This document shows positions 20,479 through 31,944 of a stretch of 64,000 bases of DNA, in pieces (the stretch's first letter is position 1; each line of letters starts with the position of its first letter). The translations under genes and the position numbers were made by a program. The notes under the pieces were generated by a model. The model was not told the DNA's origin. It made no database searches and saw nothing but the letters and a program-made list of their open reading frames with translations. Source of the stretch: Granulosicoccaceae sp. 1_MG-2023 (GTDB lineage Bacteria > Pseudomonadota > Gammaproteobacteria > Granulosicoccales > Granulosicoccaceae). Location: the NCBI GenBank assembly GCA_030546905.1, contig JAUOPI010000005.1, positions 1 through 64,000 of the forward strand, in the 5' to 3' direction.

Positions 20479-20774
20479 ACGCACGCCGTGAATACTTTTC
20501 AGAAGGCACCGCTTCGGCTGAGCCGCAGTCGGATGAGGCCGTGACGCCGAACCGTTTGGGGCAGTGTGTCGCCGACGAGCTCGACCGTTACTTTGCCATG
20601 CTCGACGGTCAGGAGCCGGCCGATTTGCATCAGCTGGTGATGGCGCAGGCCGAAGAGGCGCTGATGCGCTATATGATGAAGCGTTACCGTGACAATCAAT
20701 CGCGGGTCGCCGAATATCTCGGAATCAATCGCGGAACCTTGCGCAAGCGCTTGAAAGAGTACGAAATCACCTGA
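20475..20774 (+). CDS. fis: DNA-binding protein Fis
   Basis: Nucleoid-associated factor that bends DNA and activates rRNA and growth-phase promoters. 99 aa, as expected. The ATG at 20475 overlaps the dusB stop. The dimerisation helices cover about 40-75, and the C-terminal helix-turn-helix reads QSRVAEYLGINRGTLRKRLK. dusB and fis are translationally coupled. Its presence is a strong class marker for Gammaproteobacteria. Confidence 0.97.
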   Translation: MNARREYFSEGTASAEPQSDEAVTPNRLGQCVADELDRYFAMLDGQEPADLHQLVMAQAEEALMRYMMKRYRDNQSRVAEYLGINRGTLRKRLKEYEIT

Positions 20775-20930
20775 ACCGTCCGGCCTGTATCGGCGGTGCG
20801 TCGCCTTGGCGGCGGGCAAAATCCCTTAGCGGAAAAGGGTTTTAGCCATTCCGGTTTGTCCTGACACCCTGTAAAATCCCTGCGTTCGCCCGCGGGCGTT
20901 GCCGTCTTGTATCAATCAACCGGAATTTCC

Positions 20931-22499
20931 ATGTCAGAACGTAAACCCGTCTCACGCGCCCTTATCAGTGTCTCCGATAAGGCAGGTATCGTCGAATTTG
21001 CCACTGCTCTGAGCGAGCAGGGTGTCGACATTCTCTCCACCGGGGGCACCGCAAAGTTGCTTGCCGACGCTGGTCTCAAGGTCACTGAAGTCTCTGACTA
21101 CACCGGCTTTCCGGAAATGATGGCGGGACGCGTCAAAACACTGCACCCGAAAGTGCACGGCGGCATCCTCGGGCGCCGTGGTACGGATGACGCGGTCATG
21201 CAGGAACATGGCATCGATCCCATCGATATGGTGGTGGTCAATCTTTACCCCTTCGAGCAAACCGTGGCCCGTGACGGCTGCAGCCTGGAAGACGCCATCG
21301 AGAATATCGATATCGGCGGGCCGGCGATGGTCCGTTCGGCGGCGAAAAACCACCGCGATGTGGTGATCGTCACCAACCCGGCCGACTATGCCGGCGTGGC
21401 AAAAGCCGTGGCCGAAGGTGGTCTGAGCTATCAGGCGCGTTTTGATCTGGCCGTGGCGGCCTTCGAGCACACCTCCAACTACGACGGCATGATCGCCAAC
21501 TACTTCGGCTGCCGTTTGCAGCAGGACGAATTGGCGCAGTTCCCGCGTACCATCAACCTGCAGTTCGAAAAAGTGCAGGACATGCGCTACGGCGAAAACC
21601 CCCACCAACAGGCGGCTTTCTACCGCGAGAAAAAACCGGCCGAAGCCTCGGTTGCCAGCGCTGTGCAGTTGCAGGGTAAGGCGCTGTCCTATAACAACGT
21701 CGCCGATACCGATGCGGCTCTGGAGTGCGTCAAGCAGTTCAGCGCCCCGGCCTGTGTGATCGTCAAACACGCCAACCCCTGCGGTGTTGCCGTGGCAGAA
21801 ACGCCGCTGGCCGCGTACGAGCGTGCGTTTCAGACCGACCCGACCTCGGCCTTCGGCGGCATTATCGCGTTTAACCGCACGCTCGACGGTGAGACCCTTA
21901 AAGCGATTATCGATCGTCAGTTCGTCGAAGTGATTATCGCGCCGGTTGTGACCGACGAAGCCAAAGCGCTTGCTGCCGCCAAGAAAAACGTCCGCCTGCT
22001 GGCCTGTGGTGAATGGCCTGAGCAGCGTACGCCGGGCTTGCATTATTCACGCGTCAACGGCGGACTGCTGGTGCAGGACCGTGATCTGGGCATGATCACC
22101 AAGGACGATCTGAAGGTCGTGACCAAAAAAGCGCCGACCGAAGCGCAGATGGCGGATCTGTTGTTTGCCTGGAAAGTGGCCAAATTTGTCAAATCCAACG
22201 CCATCGTTTATTGCCGCGACGATCAGACCATCGGCATCGGCGCCGGTCAGATGAGCCGTGTTTATTCGGCGCGTATCGCCGGCATCAAAGCCGCTGATGA
22301 AGGCCTGGAAGTGCGCGGTTCGGTGATGGCATCGGATGCCTTCTTCCCCTTCCGCGATGGCATTGACAGCGCCGCAGAGGCCGGCATCACAGCGGTGGTT
22401 CAGCCCGGTGGCTCCATGCGTGATCAGGAAGTGATAGACGCGGCCGACGAGCACGGAATGGCCATGGTCTTTACCGGTATGCGCCACTTCCGCCACTGA
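20931..22499 (+). CDS. purH: Bifunctional AICAR transformylase/IMP cyclohydrolase PurH
   Basis: Last two steps of purine synthesis to IMP. 522 aa. The ATG at 20931 begins [16 protein letters not shown], the family N-terminus. IMP cyclohydrolase domain about 1-190 ([25 protein letters not shown]), then the transformylase domain with the catalytic KHANPCGVA segment. No purD follows; the gene ends in an intrinsic terminator. The 156-base gap from fis contains an imperfect hairpin near 20817-20843 with a short T run. No clear PurR box was seen. Confidence 0.98.
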   Translation: MSERKPVSRALISVSDKAGIVEFATALSEQGVDILSTGGTAKLLADAGLKVTEVSDYTGFPEMMAGRVKTLHPKVHGGILGRRGTDDAVMQEHGIDPIDMVVVNLYPFEQTVARDGCSLEDAIENIDIGGPAMVRSAAKNHRDVVIVTNPADYAGVAKAVAEGGLSYQARFDLAVAAFEHTSNYDGMIANYFGCRLQQDELAQFPRTINLQFEKVQDMRYGENPHQQAAFYREKKPAEASVASAVQLQGKALSYNNVADTDAALECVKQFSAPACVIVKHANPCGVAVAETPLAAYERAFQTDPTSAFGGIIAFNRTLDGETLKAIIDRQFVEVIIAPVVTDEAKALAAAKKNVRLLACGEWPEQRTPGLHYSRVNGGLLVQDRDLGMITKDDLKVVTKKAPTEAQMADLLFAWKVAKFVKSNAIVYCRDDQTIGIGAGQMSRVYSARIAGIKAADEGLEVRGSVMASDAFFPFRDGIDSAAEAGITAVVQPGGSMRDQEVIDAADEHGMAMVFTGMRHFRH

Positions 22500-22522
22500 G
22501 CGGAGCTGCCCGTGACGCAACG

Positions 22523-22549
22523 AAAAAACCCGCTCAGGCGGGTTTTTTT
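22523..22549. terminator. Bidirectional intrinsic terminator
   Basis: A6, stem ACCCGC/GCGGGT with TCAG loop, T7. Symmetric on both strands, between convergent purH and the DUF192 gene. Confidence 0.92.
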
Positions 22550-22584
22550 GTGCCTCGGGTAAAAGGCAAAGCCTGCGGTGGGGC

Positions 22585-23043
22585 TTAAGGTGCGGGCAGG
22601 TTGCGGACCCGGTCGCCGACGCGGATACCGTTGTCGCGGAACCAGCCTTGCGGCACTTCCAGCGCGTAGCGTCCCGGCGTGCCCGGTGAATAGAGCGTCT
22701 GACTGCCCGGCTGCATGGACTGAATGGAGAAAATCCGCCCGTCGGCATCGATAAACGCAATCGACAGCGGGATCAGGGTGTCACGCATGGTGAAATACAG
22801 CGGCGTATCCTGCCGGTAAACAAACAGCATCCCGTCACCTGCGGCAAGTTCCTCACGCCGGGCCAGACCGGCGCGGCGTTCGCCGTCCGTATCGGCGACT
22901 TCCGCCAGCAGGCTGACGCTGCCGATGGAAAGTGTGATGGCCGGCAGTTTTGCCTGTGGCAGCCGGCTGGCATCGCCGAGCGTGGCCGGTGCGGGTGAGC
23001 AGGCCGCTAACAGCCATAACAGCAGCGCCGTTGCCAGACGCAT
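22585..23043 (-). CDS. DUF192 lipoprotein
   Basis: 152 aa. N-terminal MRLATALLLWLLAAC is a lipoprotein signal with lipobox LAAC, so the protein is likely periplasmic and lipid anchored. The body matches DUF192: ERRAGLARREEL, GMLFVYRQDTPLYFTMRDTLIPLSIAF split around the conserved W/M-rich strand, and LEVPQGWFRDNGIRVGDRV. Function unknown. Its start follows the aroE stop by two bases, so the two are co-translated. Confidence 0.87.
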   Translation of the reverse strand: MRLATALLLWLLAACSPAPATLGDASRLPQAKLPAITLSIGSVSLLAEVADTDGERRAGLARREELAAGDGMLFVYRQDTPLYFTMRDTLIPLSIAFIDADGRIFSIQSMQPGSQTLYSPGTPGRYALEVPQGWFRDNGIRVGDRVRNLPAP

Positions 23044-23045
23044 GT

Positions 23046-23870
23046 TCAGGGCGCCGTGTTGCGCAGCTGTTGGATAATTGCCGCGCTGTTGTCCGGACGT
23101 ACGCCTTCCCACAGATAAAACGACTCGGCAGCCTGTTCCACCAGCATCCCCAGACCGTCATGCAGGGCGCCGGCACCGCGGCTTTCGCACCAACGCAGAA
23201 ACGCGGTCGGCTCGTCGCTGTAGACCAGATCGTAGCAGACGGTATCGCCGTCAATGCAATGCCCGGGAACAGGCGGAACGTCACTGCCGAAGCTGGCGCT
23301 GGTGGCGTTAATAATCAGGTCGAAACGGCTGTCGAGTTCCGTGTAAGGCCGTGCGGCCAGCGGACCGTATGCCGATAGTGCGGCCGCCAGCTGTTCGGCG
23401 CGCGCATGGGTGCGGTTGCTGATGACGACCTGCGCCGGGCGGCTCTCAAGCAGCGACGGCAGAATGCCGCGGGCCGCACCGCCGGCACCGGCGATCAGAA
23501 TACGTTTGTCCTGCAAACGGTGCTGCAGATTGCGGCTCAGGTCGGTCACCAGACCCACGCCATCGGTATTGTCGCCGCGCAGGCTGCCATCGGGCAGGCG
23601 GATTACGGTGTTGACCGCTTGCGCCAGGCGTGCCCGGTCGCTGATTTGGCGGCAAAGGGGGACGACCTCGCCTTTGAACGGCGCGGTGACATTGCAGCCG
23701 CGGTATTGTTCCTGCAGCAGCCTGGTGAATGCTTCGCGGAAGCCGTCGAGCGGCAGTTCGGCGCGACCGTATTCCAGATCGATTCCGCAGTGTGCGGCGA
23801 ACAGCCCGTGAATCAGGGGCGATTTGCTGTGGGCAATCGGGTTGCCGACTACGCAGTAATGATGAGTCAT
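23046..23870 (-). CDS. aroE: Shikimate dehydrogenase AroE
   Basis: NADPH-dependent reduction of 3-dehydroshikimate in aromatic amino acid synthesis. 274 aa. Substrate-binding NPIAHSKSPLIHG, catalytic Lys in NVTAPFKGE, NTDG motif, Rossmann AGAGGAARGILPSL with the NRTHARA NADP-binding loop, and C-terminal DGLGMLVEQAA. In related genomes aroE often follows hemF; here it is elsewhere, coupled to the DUF192 gene and just 4 bases after the BON-protein gene stop. Confidence 0.97.
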   Translation of the reverse strand: MTHHYCVVGNPIAHSKSPLIHGLFAAHCGIDLEYGRAELPLDGFREAFTRLLQEQYRGCNVTAPFKGEVVPLCRQISDRARLAQAVNTVIRLPDGSLRGDNTDGVGLVTDLSRNLQHRLQDKRILIAGAGGAARGILPSLLESRPAQVVISNRTHARAEQLAAALSAYGPLAARPYTELDSRFDLIINATSASFGSDVPPVPGHCIDGDTVCYDLVYSDEPTAFLRWCESRGAGALHDGLGMLVEQAAESFYLWEGVRPDNSAAIIQQLRNTAP

Positions 23871-23874
23871 GGGC

Positions 23875-25909
<2,035 letters not shown>

Positions 25910-25914
25910 GTACG

Positions 25915-25942
25915 GCCGCAAGTGCCTGAAAAGCGGCTTTTT
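25915..25942 (+). terminator. Probable intrinsic terminator of hemB
   Basis: Stem GCCGC/GCGGC with a 13-base loop, followed directly by T5, five bases after the hemB stop. The stem is short, so strength is uncertain. Confidence 0.55.
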
Positions 25943-26021
25943 GTGGTACAGATGATGCTGTAGAGAGGGCATTGGCCTTAGCCGGCCGGACTCCTTGTCA
26001 GAAATCAGGATTGTCGCGACC

Positions 26022-27203
26022 ATGTTACGGAAATACTCTCGCTCTCAGGCACTTGCCACAGCCTTTTTTATCGGGCTGAGCACGCCCCTTTCTTTGCAGG
26101 CCATGACGCCGGGCTGGTACGTCGGTGCCGGTTACGGCGCGTCGCGTCTGGACCCCACTGTGCCCTTCGATATTTACCAGCGCGAAGATGGCGATGGTGA
26201 GATGTATCGTGGCTTTTTCGGTTATGACTTCAATGAACTGAGCTCGCTGGAACTGAATGTCAGCGAGTTGGGCGAGGCAAGCCTGAGCAACGGTGACACC
26301 GTGACTTACCGTGCCGCGGACGTGGCCGGGCTGTACCGTTTTTACGACTATCAGGACGCCCACGGGCCGGACAGCGCCGATCTGAATCTGTTTGCGCGCC
26401 TGGGGCTGGGCTATCTGGATCTGGAATCCGATACCACGCTGGACCCGGAGTCGCGGATTCATATGCTGGCCGGTGTCGGTGCCGAGCTGCGTGTGCTCGG
26501 TCCGCTGGGCCTGCGTGCGGATCTGGAGTTCTTTGACGCCGATGCGGTGGCCGCTTCGCTGTCGCTGTTTATGCGTTTCGGCCGTAGTTTACAAACGCCG
26601 CACACGATGCCGGTGAGCAGTGTGCCGGCGAGCGCCGCGCCTGTCCGTACAGCCGAACCGGCGCCGTCTGTGCCGGAACCGGCGGTGCAGGCGAAACCCG
26701 TATCCACGCCGGCTCCCGCGCCGGTGCTGCCGGCCAAACCGCCGCAGGCAGCACCCGCGCCGACACCTGCGCCCGTGGCCCGTGTCAGCGATGCGGACGC
26801 CGACGGTGTGCCGGATGATCGTGACCGTTGTACCGCTTCGCGGCCGGGCTACCCGGTACGCGCCGATGGTTGCCCGCTGTTCAAAGGCGTACTCAGCGGC
26901 CTGAAGTTCAGCGGCACCCGTACCGCGCTCAACGCCGATGAAGAGGCGGTACTGCGCGGGCTGGCTTCCCTGCTGAAGAAATACCCGGCGGCTACCGTCG
27001 AGCTGCGTGCTTTCAGTTCCGCATCGCCGCGTGAACAGGTCGCCCGCGCGATTACCCGCGCGCGTCTGAAGAATATCGGGGTGTTCCTGCGCAAGGCCGG
27101 CGTGCCTGCGCGGCAAACCCGTTTCCTGGCTTTCGCTAACCGCGATCAGAGCAGCGGTCTTAACCCGGAACGGATTGAGATCCGCGAGACCGATCCGCGG
27201 TGA
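26022..27203 (+). CDS. OmpA-like outer membrane protein
   Basis: 393 aa. Signal peptide (LRKYSRSQALATAFFIGLST..., ending at LQA), then a beta-barrel-like domain (about 28-190) beginning GWYVGAGYGASRLD. A long Pro/Ala/Val linker (about 195-260) follows, then one thrombospondin type 3-like calcium-binding loop (DADADGVPDDRDRC) and a C-terminal OmpA-like region. The peptidoglycan-binding signature is degenerate: where GHTD is usual it reads AFSS, so anchoring to the wall is doubtful. An in-frame start at 25995 is possible, but the ATG at 26022 gives a better signal peptide. Its stop overlaps the next gene. Confidence 0.85.
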   Translation: MLRKYSRSQALATAFFIGLSTPLSLQAMTPGWYVGAGYGASRLDPTVPFDIYQREDGDGEMYRGFFGYDFNELSSLELNVSELGEASLSNGDTVTYRAADVAGLYRFYDYQDAHGPDSADLNLFARLGLGYLDLESDTTLDPESRIHMLAGVGAELRVLGPLGLRADLEFFDADAVAASLSLFMRFGRSLQTPHTMPVSSVPASAAPVRTAEPAPSVPEPAVQAKPVSTPAPAPVLPAKPPQAAPAPTPAPVARVSDADADGVPDDRDRCTASRPGYPVRADGCPLFKGVLSGLKFSGTRTALNADEEAVLRGLASLLKKYPAATVELRAFSSASPREQVARAITRARLKNIGVFLRKAGVPARQTRFLAFANRDQSSGLNPERIEIRETDPR

Positions 27204-27619
27204 TCCCGGGCGGGCATACCGGGCTGATCGCGGCGCTGGCGGCCGGTCCGGTATGCTGGGCGCTGATGTGGCTTGCGGGCATACGCCCGCAGGGGCAGGC
27301 CTTGTCCTGGTGGTGGTTGCTGCAGCTGGTGTTACTGCAGCCCTTGTTAGAGGAGTGGCTGTTCCGCGGCAATCTGCAGCCGGCACTGAAAGCGCGTTTT
27401 TCCGGCGCCGGCGGCCGGCTGTTTTTCAGCCCTGAGAATCTCCTGACCAGCGCGCTGTTCGCGGCCTTGCATTTGTTCTATCACCCGCCGCTCTGGGCTT
27501 TGTTGGTGTTTTTCCCGTCTCTGGTATTCGGCTGGGCCATGGCCCGTTACCGGCATCTGCTGGCGCCGTTTGCCCTGCATGCATTTTACAATGCCGGTTA
27601 CTTCCTGTTGTTTTCCTGA
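27200..27619 (+). CDS. Short CPBP-family intramembrane metalloprotease-like protein
   Basis: 139 aa from a GTG overlapping the OmpA-like gene stop (GTGA). It carries the CPBP/Abi signature: EEWLFRGNL (Glu-Glu then Arg), a central helix with ALHLFYHPP (His), and HAFYNAGYF (His, Asn). These are the glutamic-type protease residues of the Rce1/CPBP family. Four or so membrane helices. The size and LHAFYNAGYF ending recall the MrtJ-type proteases linked to JDVT-CTERM sorting, but no such target protein was seen in the window, so this is only a suggestion. The overlap implies co-translation with the OmpA-like protein. Confidence 0.8.
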   Translation: MIPGGHTGLIAALAAGPVCWALMWLAGIRPQGQALSWWWLLQLVLLQPLLEEWLFRGNLQPALKARFSGAGGRLFFSPENLLTSALFAALHLFYHPPLWALLVFFPSLVFGWAMARYRHLLAPFALHAFYNAGYFLLFS

Positions 27620-28636
27620 TCAGTTTGCCGCTGAAGCGCAGCGTTCCAGTTTTGCTGCTGCGGCTTGCATAAACTGACTTGACCAGAGGTCGGCGCTGTC
27701 CGGGTCAAGATGTGAGGCATCCACGGTAATCAAGTCCTCCGGCATGGGAAAGATGCCGGATACGCCAAGCCGTTCACTCAGTTCCGTGGCAAAGGCCAGC
27801 GGTGTCTGCGCGCGCGGTGTGACCGTGAGAATGACGCATTCTTTGTCGATGCCGAAGTTTTCAAAAAAGCGCGTTGCAATCTGCGCGGCCTGATCGACGG
27901 TCACGCCGAGATTCTGATTGTTATCCACCTTGACCGGGATATGCATGTTTTTGCGGAAAAAACGCACATCCCAATGGCCGTTCTCGCGGTAGCGGTAGAG
28001 CGTTTCGTCTTTACCCTGACACAGCAGCTTAGCCATCAGGCCTGAGGCGTCGTCGGCACAGCTGCTTTTCTGCCGTGCCTGCAGCCACATTTTGGCCTTG
28101 TATTCCCAGTCCCGCGTGGGTGATTCCTCAAATGCGTTTTGGTTGGTAATGCTGACATAGTCGGTGAAAAACGGATCGGCATTGATTACCAGCGCCGAAG
28201 GTTTGAGCTTGTATTTTTCTGCCATGCGCTCGGGCACGGTGTTTTGCGAGCCCATGCCGAAACCGAAGACATAGTGGGCAATCTTGTGTTGCTCAAACCA
28301 CTCCAGCACCGGTTGGGTTGAGAAAGCGTATTGCGTGCGGCTGTTGCCGAGGAACAGCACATCGGCGGCCTGCACGTGTTGCATGACCGGTTCAAGCTGC
28401 TTCCAGTAGGCACGGTGCTCAAAGTCACCGAAACGCGACGAATGGCAGTAGGCCATAAAGGTTTCGTCGCTGTAGCCGGCAGGGTTGCAGCTGCCGATCC
28501 AGGGAAAGACATCGCTGCGTTTCCAGACAAAAATCGCCAGCGACAAAACCACAGCCAGCAGCAGAAATGCCACACTGAAGCGTCTGGCGCGTGCTTGCGA
28601 GGGAGGCAGTATCGCGGCGGGGACGGAGACTTTCAT
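27620..28636 (-). CDS. SGNH-hydrolase-like membrane-anchored protein (MBOAT partner)
   Basis: 338 aa. One N-terminal membrane helix (about 20-38) with the rest probably periplasmic. A strand-plus-motif VLFLGNSRTQYAF resembles the SGNH/AlgX-type block I (GxS), followed by YVFGFGMGSQNT; the C-terminal SHLDPDSADLWSSQF contains a DASHLD that could supply the Asp-x-x-His-type residues, here in the order D..H. Downstream of an MBOAT acyltransferase (12 bases), the standard pairing in polysaccharide or wall O-acetylation, where the SGNH protein transfers or helps transfer the acyl group. The target is unknown. Confidence 0.75.
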   Translation of the reverse strand: MKVSVPAAILPPSQARARRFSVAFLLLAVVLSLAIFVWKRSDVFPWIGSCNPAGYSDETFMAYCHSSRFGDFEHRAYWKQLEPVMQHVQAADVLFLGNSRTQYAFSTQPVLEWFEQHKIAHYVFGFGMGSQNTVPERMAEKYKLKPSALVINADPFFTDYVSITNQNAFEESPTRDWEYKAKMWLQARQKSSCADDASGLMAKLLCQGKDETLYRYRENGHWDVRFFRKNMHIPVKVDNNQNLGVTVDQAAQIATRFFENFGIDKECVILTVTPRAQTPLAFATELSERLGVSGIFPMPEDLITVDASHLDPDSADLWSSQFMQAAAAKLERCASAAN

Positions 28637-28648
28637 ACGCGGCAGCCC

Positions 28649-30289
28649 TTAGAAATTGAAGTACAGAAACTGAGACGTTTCGCTTGTGCCGAACAGGCTG
28701 TAGGCCAGCATGAGTGCGAAGACGGCGGCCCAGAACAGGTTCAGACGCACCGCCAGACGTTCCGGCCAGACCGGCGCAATCGCGGCGCCACGTTCAGTCA
28801 GGGCCGGATCGAAGCGGTGCATCCATTGCTGCGAGTTCGGTGCAAACAGCGTCCACAGCAGAATCAATCCCATATAGGCGATGGCCGTGATCGGACCCAC
28901 GCCGGGGGCCTCGATACGGTTGCCCAGCAGCGCGGCCAGATCCTTCAGCGGCGTCATCATCGGTCCTGCCGAGAGCAGTGGTTTGAAGTCGATGTGCCAG
29001 GCTTGTAACTGAGCGGTCAGTTCCGGCGCACGTCCCAGCCATTCGATGGGCAGCGCCAGACCGTTCAGCCCGGCCATGCCGGCGACGATGCTGTTGGCTG
29101 TGCTCATGGAGTCGGCACGGAAATACACCCAGGCCACCACCACGGCAAGAAAAGTGATGGCCCAGTAAACAGTCTGCTCAAGCGTGCGGGTCAGGATGTT
29201 GCCGGCCGGCAGGCGTGCCCGCAGGCCGCGCCAACTGTGATTGATGACCAGATAAAAACCATGCAGAAAACCCCAGAAAACAAAGGTCCAGGCCGCACCG
29301 TGCCAGAGGCCGCCGAGCAGCATGGTGGCCATCAGATTGATCTGGCGGCGGGTTTTGCCTTTGCGGTTGCCGCCCAGGGAAAAATACAGGTATTCGCGCA
29401 GAAAGCGCGACAGCGTCATATGCCAGCGGCGCCAGAAATCGATGATGCTGCGTGCTTTATAGGGGGAGTAAAAGTTCAGCGGCAGGCGGATGCCGAATAC
29501 CCGTGCCAGTCCGAGGGCCATGTCCGAATAGCCGGAGAAGTCGAAATACAGTTGAATGGTATAGGCCAGGGCCCCGGCCCAGGCTTCCAGAAAGCTCAGC
29601 GTGGCACCGGCTGCGGCGGCGTCGAAGTAGGTATTGGCATGGACGGCGACGCCGTCTGCAATCACGACTTTTTTAAACAAGCCGAGACAGAACAGGCCTA
29701 TGCCCACGGCCAGATTGCTGTAGTCAAAGTGGCGTGCACGATAGGTCAGAAACTGCGGCAGCATCTCGCGGTGGCTGACAATCGGCCCGGCGATCAGCTG
29801 CGGGAAAAATGTCACAAAAAGCGCGTAGTTGAGGAAGTTATGTTCCTCGGTTTCACCGCGCCAGGCGTCAACGATATAAGCGATCTGTTGAAAGGTAAAA
29901 AAGGAAATCGCCAGCGGCAGGATAATCGTGCCGACGTCGATGCCGGTGCCGAAGACGGTGTTGATATTGGCCGCGAAAAAGCCGGCGTATTTAAACCAGG
30001 CGATTGAAGCCAGATTCAGGCTTACCCCCGCGATCATCAGCGCCTTGCGGGTGGACGTGCTGTGTTTGCTGCGATGGGGGCAGACTTGTAATCCGATAAA
30101 ATAGTTAATCAGAATTGAGCCGCAGATCAGGAACAGATATACCGGCTTCCACCATGCGTAGAACACCAGCGAGGCCAGTACCAGCCAGGCCAGCGACTGG
30201 CGGAACCAGCCGCGATTGCTGAGGTAGATAAAAACCAGCAGGGTGATCGGAAAAAAAACGAAAATGAATTCTTTCGAATTAAATAGCAT
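28649..30289 (-). CDS. MBOAT family O-acyltransferase (AlgI/PatA-like)
   Basis: 546 aa multi-pass inner-membrane protein. Family features are clear: SLVFYAWWKPVYL, LGISFFTFQQI-like segment (LPLAISFFTFQQIAYIVD), QLIAGPIVSHREMLPQ, FDFSGYSDMALGLARVFG, DFWRRWHMTLSRFLREYLY, and the catalytic-His segment LGGLWHGAAWTFVFWG. It moves acyl groups across the membrane for O-acetylation of an extracellular glycan. It pairs with the SGNH-like gene downstream. No polysaccharide synthesis genes are nearby, so alginate is unlikely. Confidence 0.92.
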   Translation of the reverse strand: MLFNSKEFIFVFFPITLLVFIYLSNRGWFRQSLAWLVLASLVFYAWWKPVYLFLICGSILINYFIGLQVCPHRSKHSTSTRKALMIAGVSLNLASIAWFKYAGFFAANINTVFGTGIDVGTIILPLAISFFTFQQIAYIVDAWRGETEEHNFLNYALFVTFFPQLIAGPIVSHREMLPQFLTYRARHFDYSNLAVGIGLFCLGLFKKVVIADGVAVHANTYFDAAAAGATLSFLEAWAGALAYTIQLYFDFSGYSDMALGLARVFGIRLPLNFYSPYKARSIIDFWRRWHMTLSRFLREYLYFSLGGNRKGKTRRQINLMATMLLGGLWHGAAWTFVFWGFLHGFYLVINHSWRGLRARLPAGNILTRTLEQTVYWAITFLAVVVAWVYFRADSMSTANSIVAGMAGLNGLALPIEWLGRAPELTAQLQAWHIDFKPLLSAGPMMTPLKDLAALLGNRIEAPGVGPITAIAYMGLILLWTLFAPNSQQWMHRFDPALTERGAAIAPVWPERLAVRLNLFWAAVFALMLAYSLFGTSETSQFLYFNF

Positions 30290-30369
30290 GGTGTTTGGTT
30301 CAGCTCAGTCGGTCACGGTGCTGTGCCCGCTTGGCAGGTCGCAGGCTTCCGTGCGGTGGCGGGCTTGTC

Positions 30370-31302
<933 letters not shown>

Positions 31303-31869
31303 CTATCGAAGCTGTTTGCCGCTTTGGGCATCGAAAATCGGGGTCGGGCCCTGCAGGTCGCCCGGCATCAGCGGCACAATATAATCGACTTCGCTGCCGA
31401 ATGTCTGTTGCAGTTCGGCCGGTGTGGTGGCCGGCGGCTCGCCCGAGCGGTTGGCGCTGGTGGAGATCAGCGCCGCATCGAGCTCGTCGCACAGCGCGCG
31501 GACAAAAGGCTGGGCGCTGACGCGGATGGCGATGGTGTTGCGGCCGCCGGTCAGCAGCGCGGAGATGCCCGGCGCGGCCGGTAAGACCCAGGTGACCGGG
31601 CCCGGCCAGGAAGCCAGAATCTGTTCGCGGCGGGCGGCCGGAATATGGCTGATCCAGGGGCGGATCTGGGCGATGCGCGAGGCGATCAGGATCAGGCCCT
31701 TGGCCGGATCGCGGTGTTTGATCTGCAGTAGACGCTGTATCGCCGCCTCGTCGCTGGCCAGACAGCCGATGCCGTAAACCCCTTCGGTCGGGTAGATAAG
31801 AATACCACCGCGACGCAGATGGCCGGCGGCGTGTTGGCTGTAGAGGGAAATGGCGTCGGAATCGGACAT
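31303..31869 (-). CDS. tsaC: Threonylcarbamoyl-AMP synthase TsaC
   Basis: Forms threonylcarbamoyl-AMP for the t6A37 modification of ANN-decoding tRNAs. 188 aa, the short TsaC form. Typical: GGILIYPTEGVYGIGCLA, KHRDPAKGLILIAS, WPGPVTWVLPA, RVSAQPFVRALC and ALISTSANRSGEPPATT. It sits between topA and hemF, as in many gammaproteobacteria. Confidence 0.96.
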   Translation of the reverse strand: MSDSDAISLYSQHAAGHLRRGGILIYPTEGVYGIGCLASDEAAIQRLLQIKHRDPAKGLILIASRIAQIRPWISHIPAARREQILASWPGPVTWVLPAAPGISALLTGGRNTIAIRVSAQPFVRALCDELDAALISTSANRSGEPPATTPAELQQTFGSEVDYIVPLMPGDLQGPTPIFDAQSGKQLR

Positions 31870-31944
31870 GATCGGTGTCGGATTAGGCGGCCTGAGCCGT
31901 GGGCAGCAGAAGCCCCGCCACCTGTCGGTGGCGGGAGCGGGGTG

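Noticed and set aside
20952-22043. 363-aa open frame antisense to purH
   Set aside because: Shadow of purH codon bias; no conserved motif.
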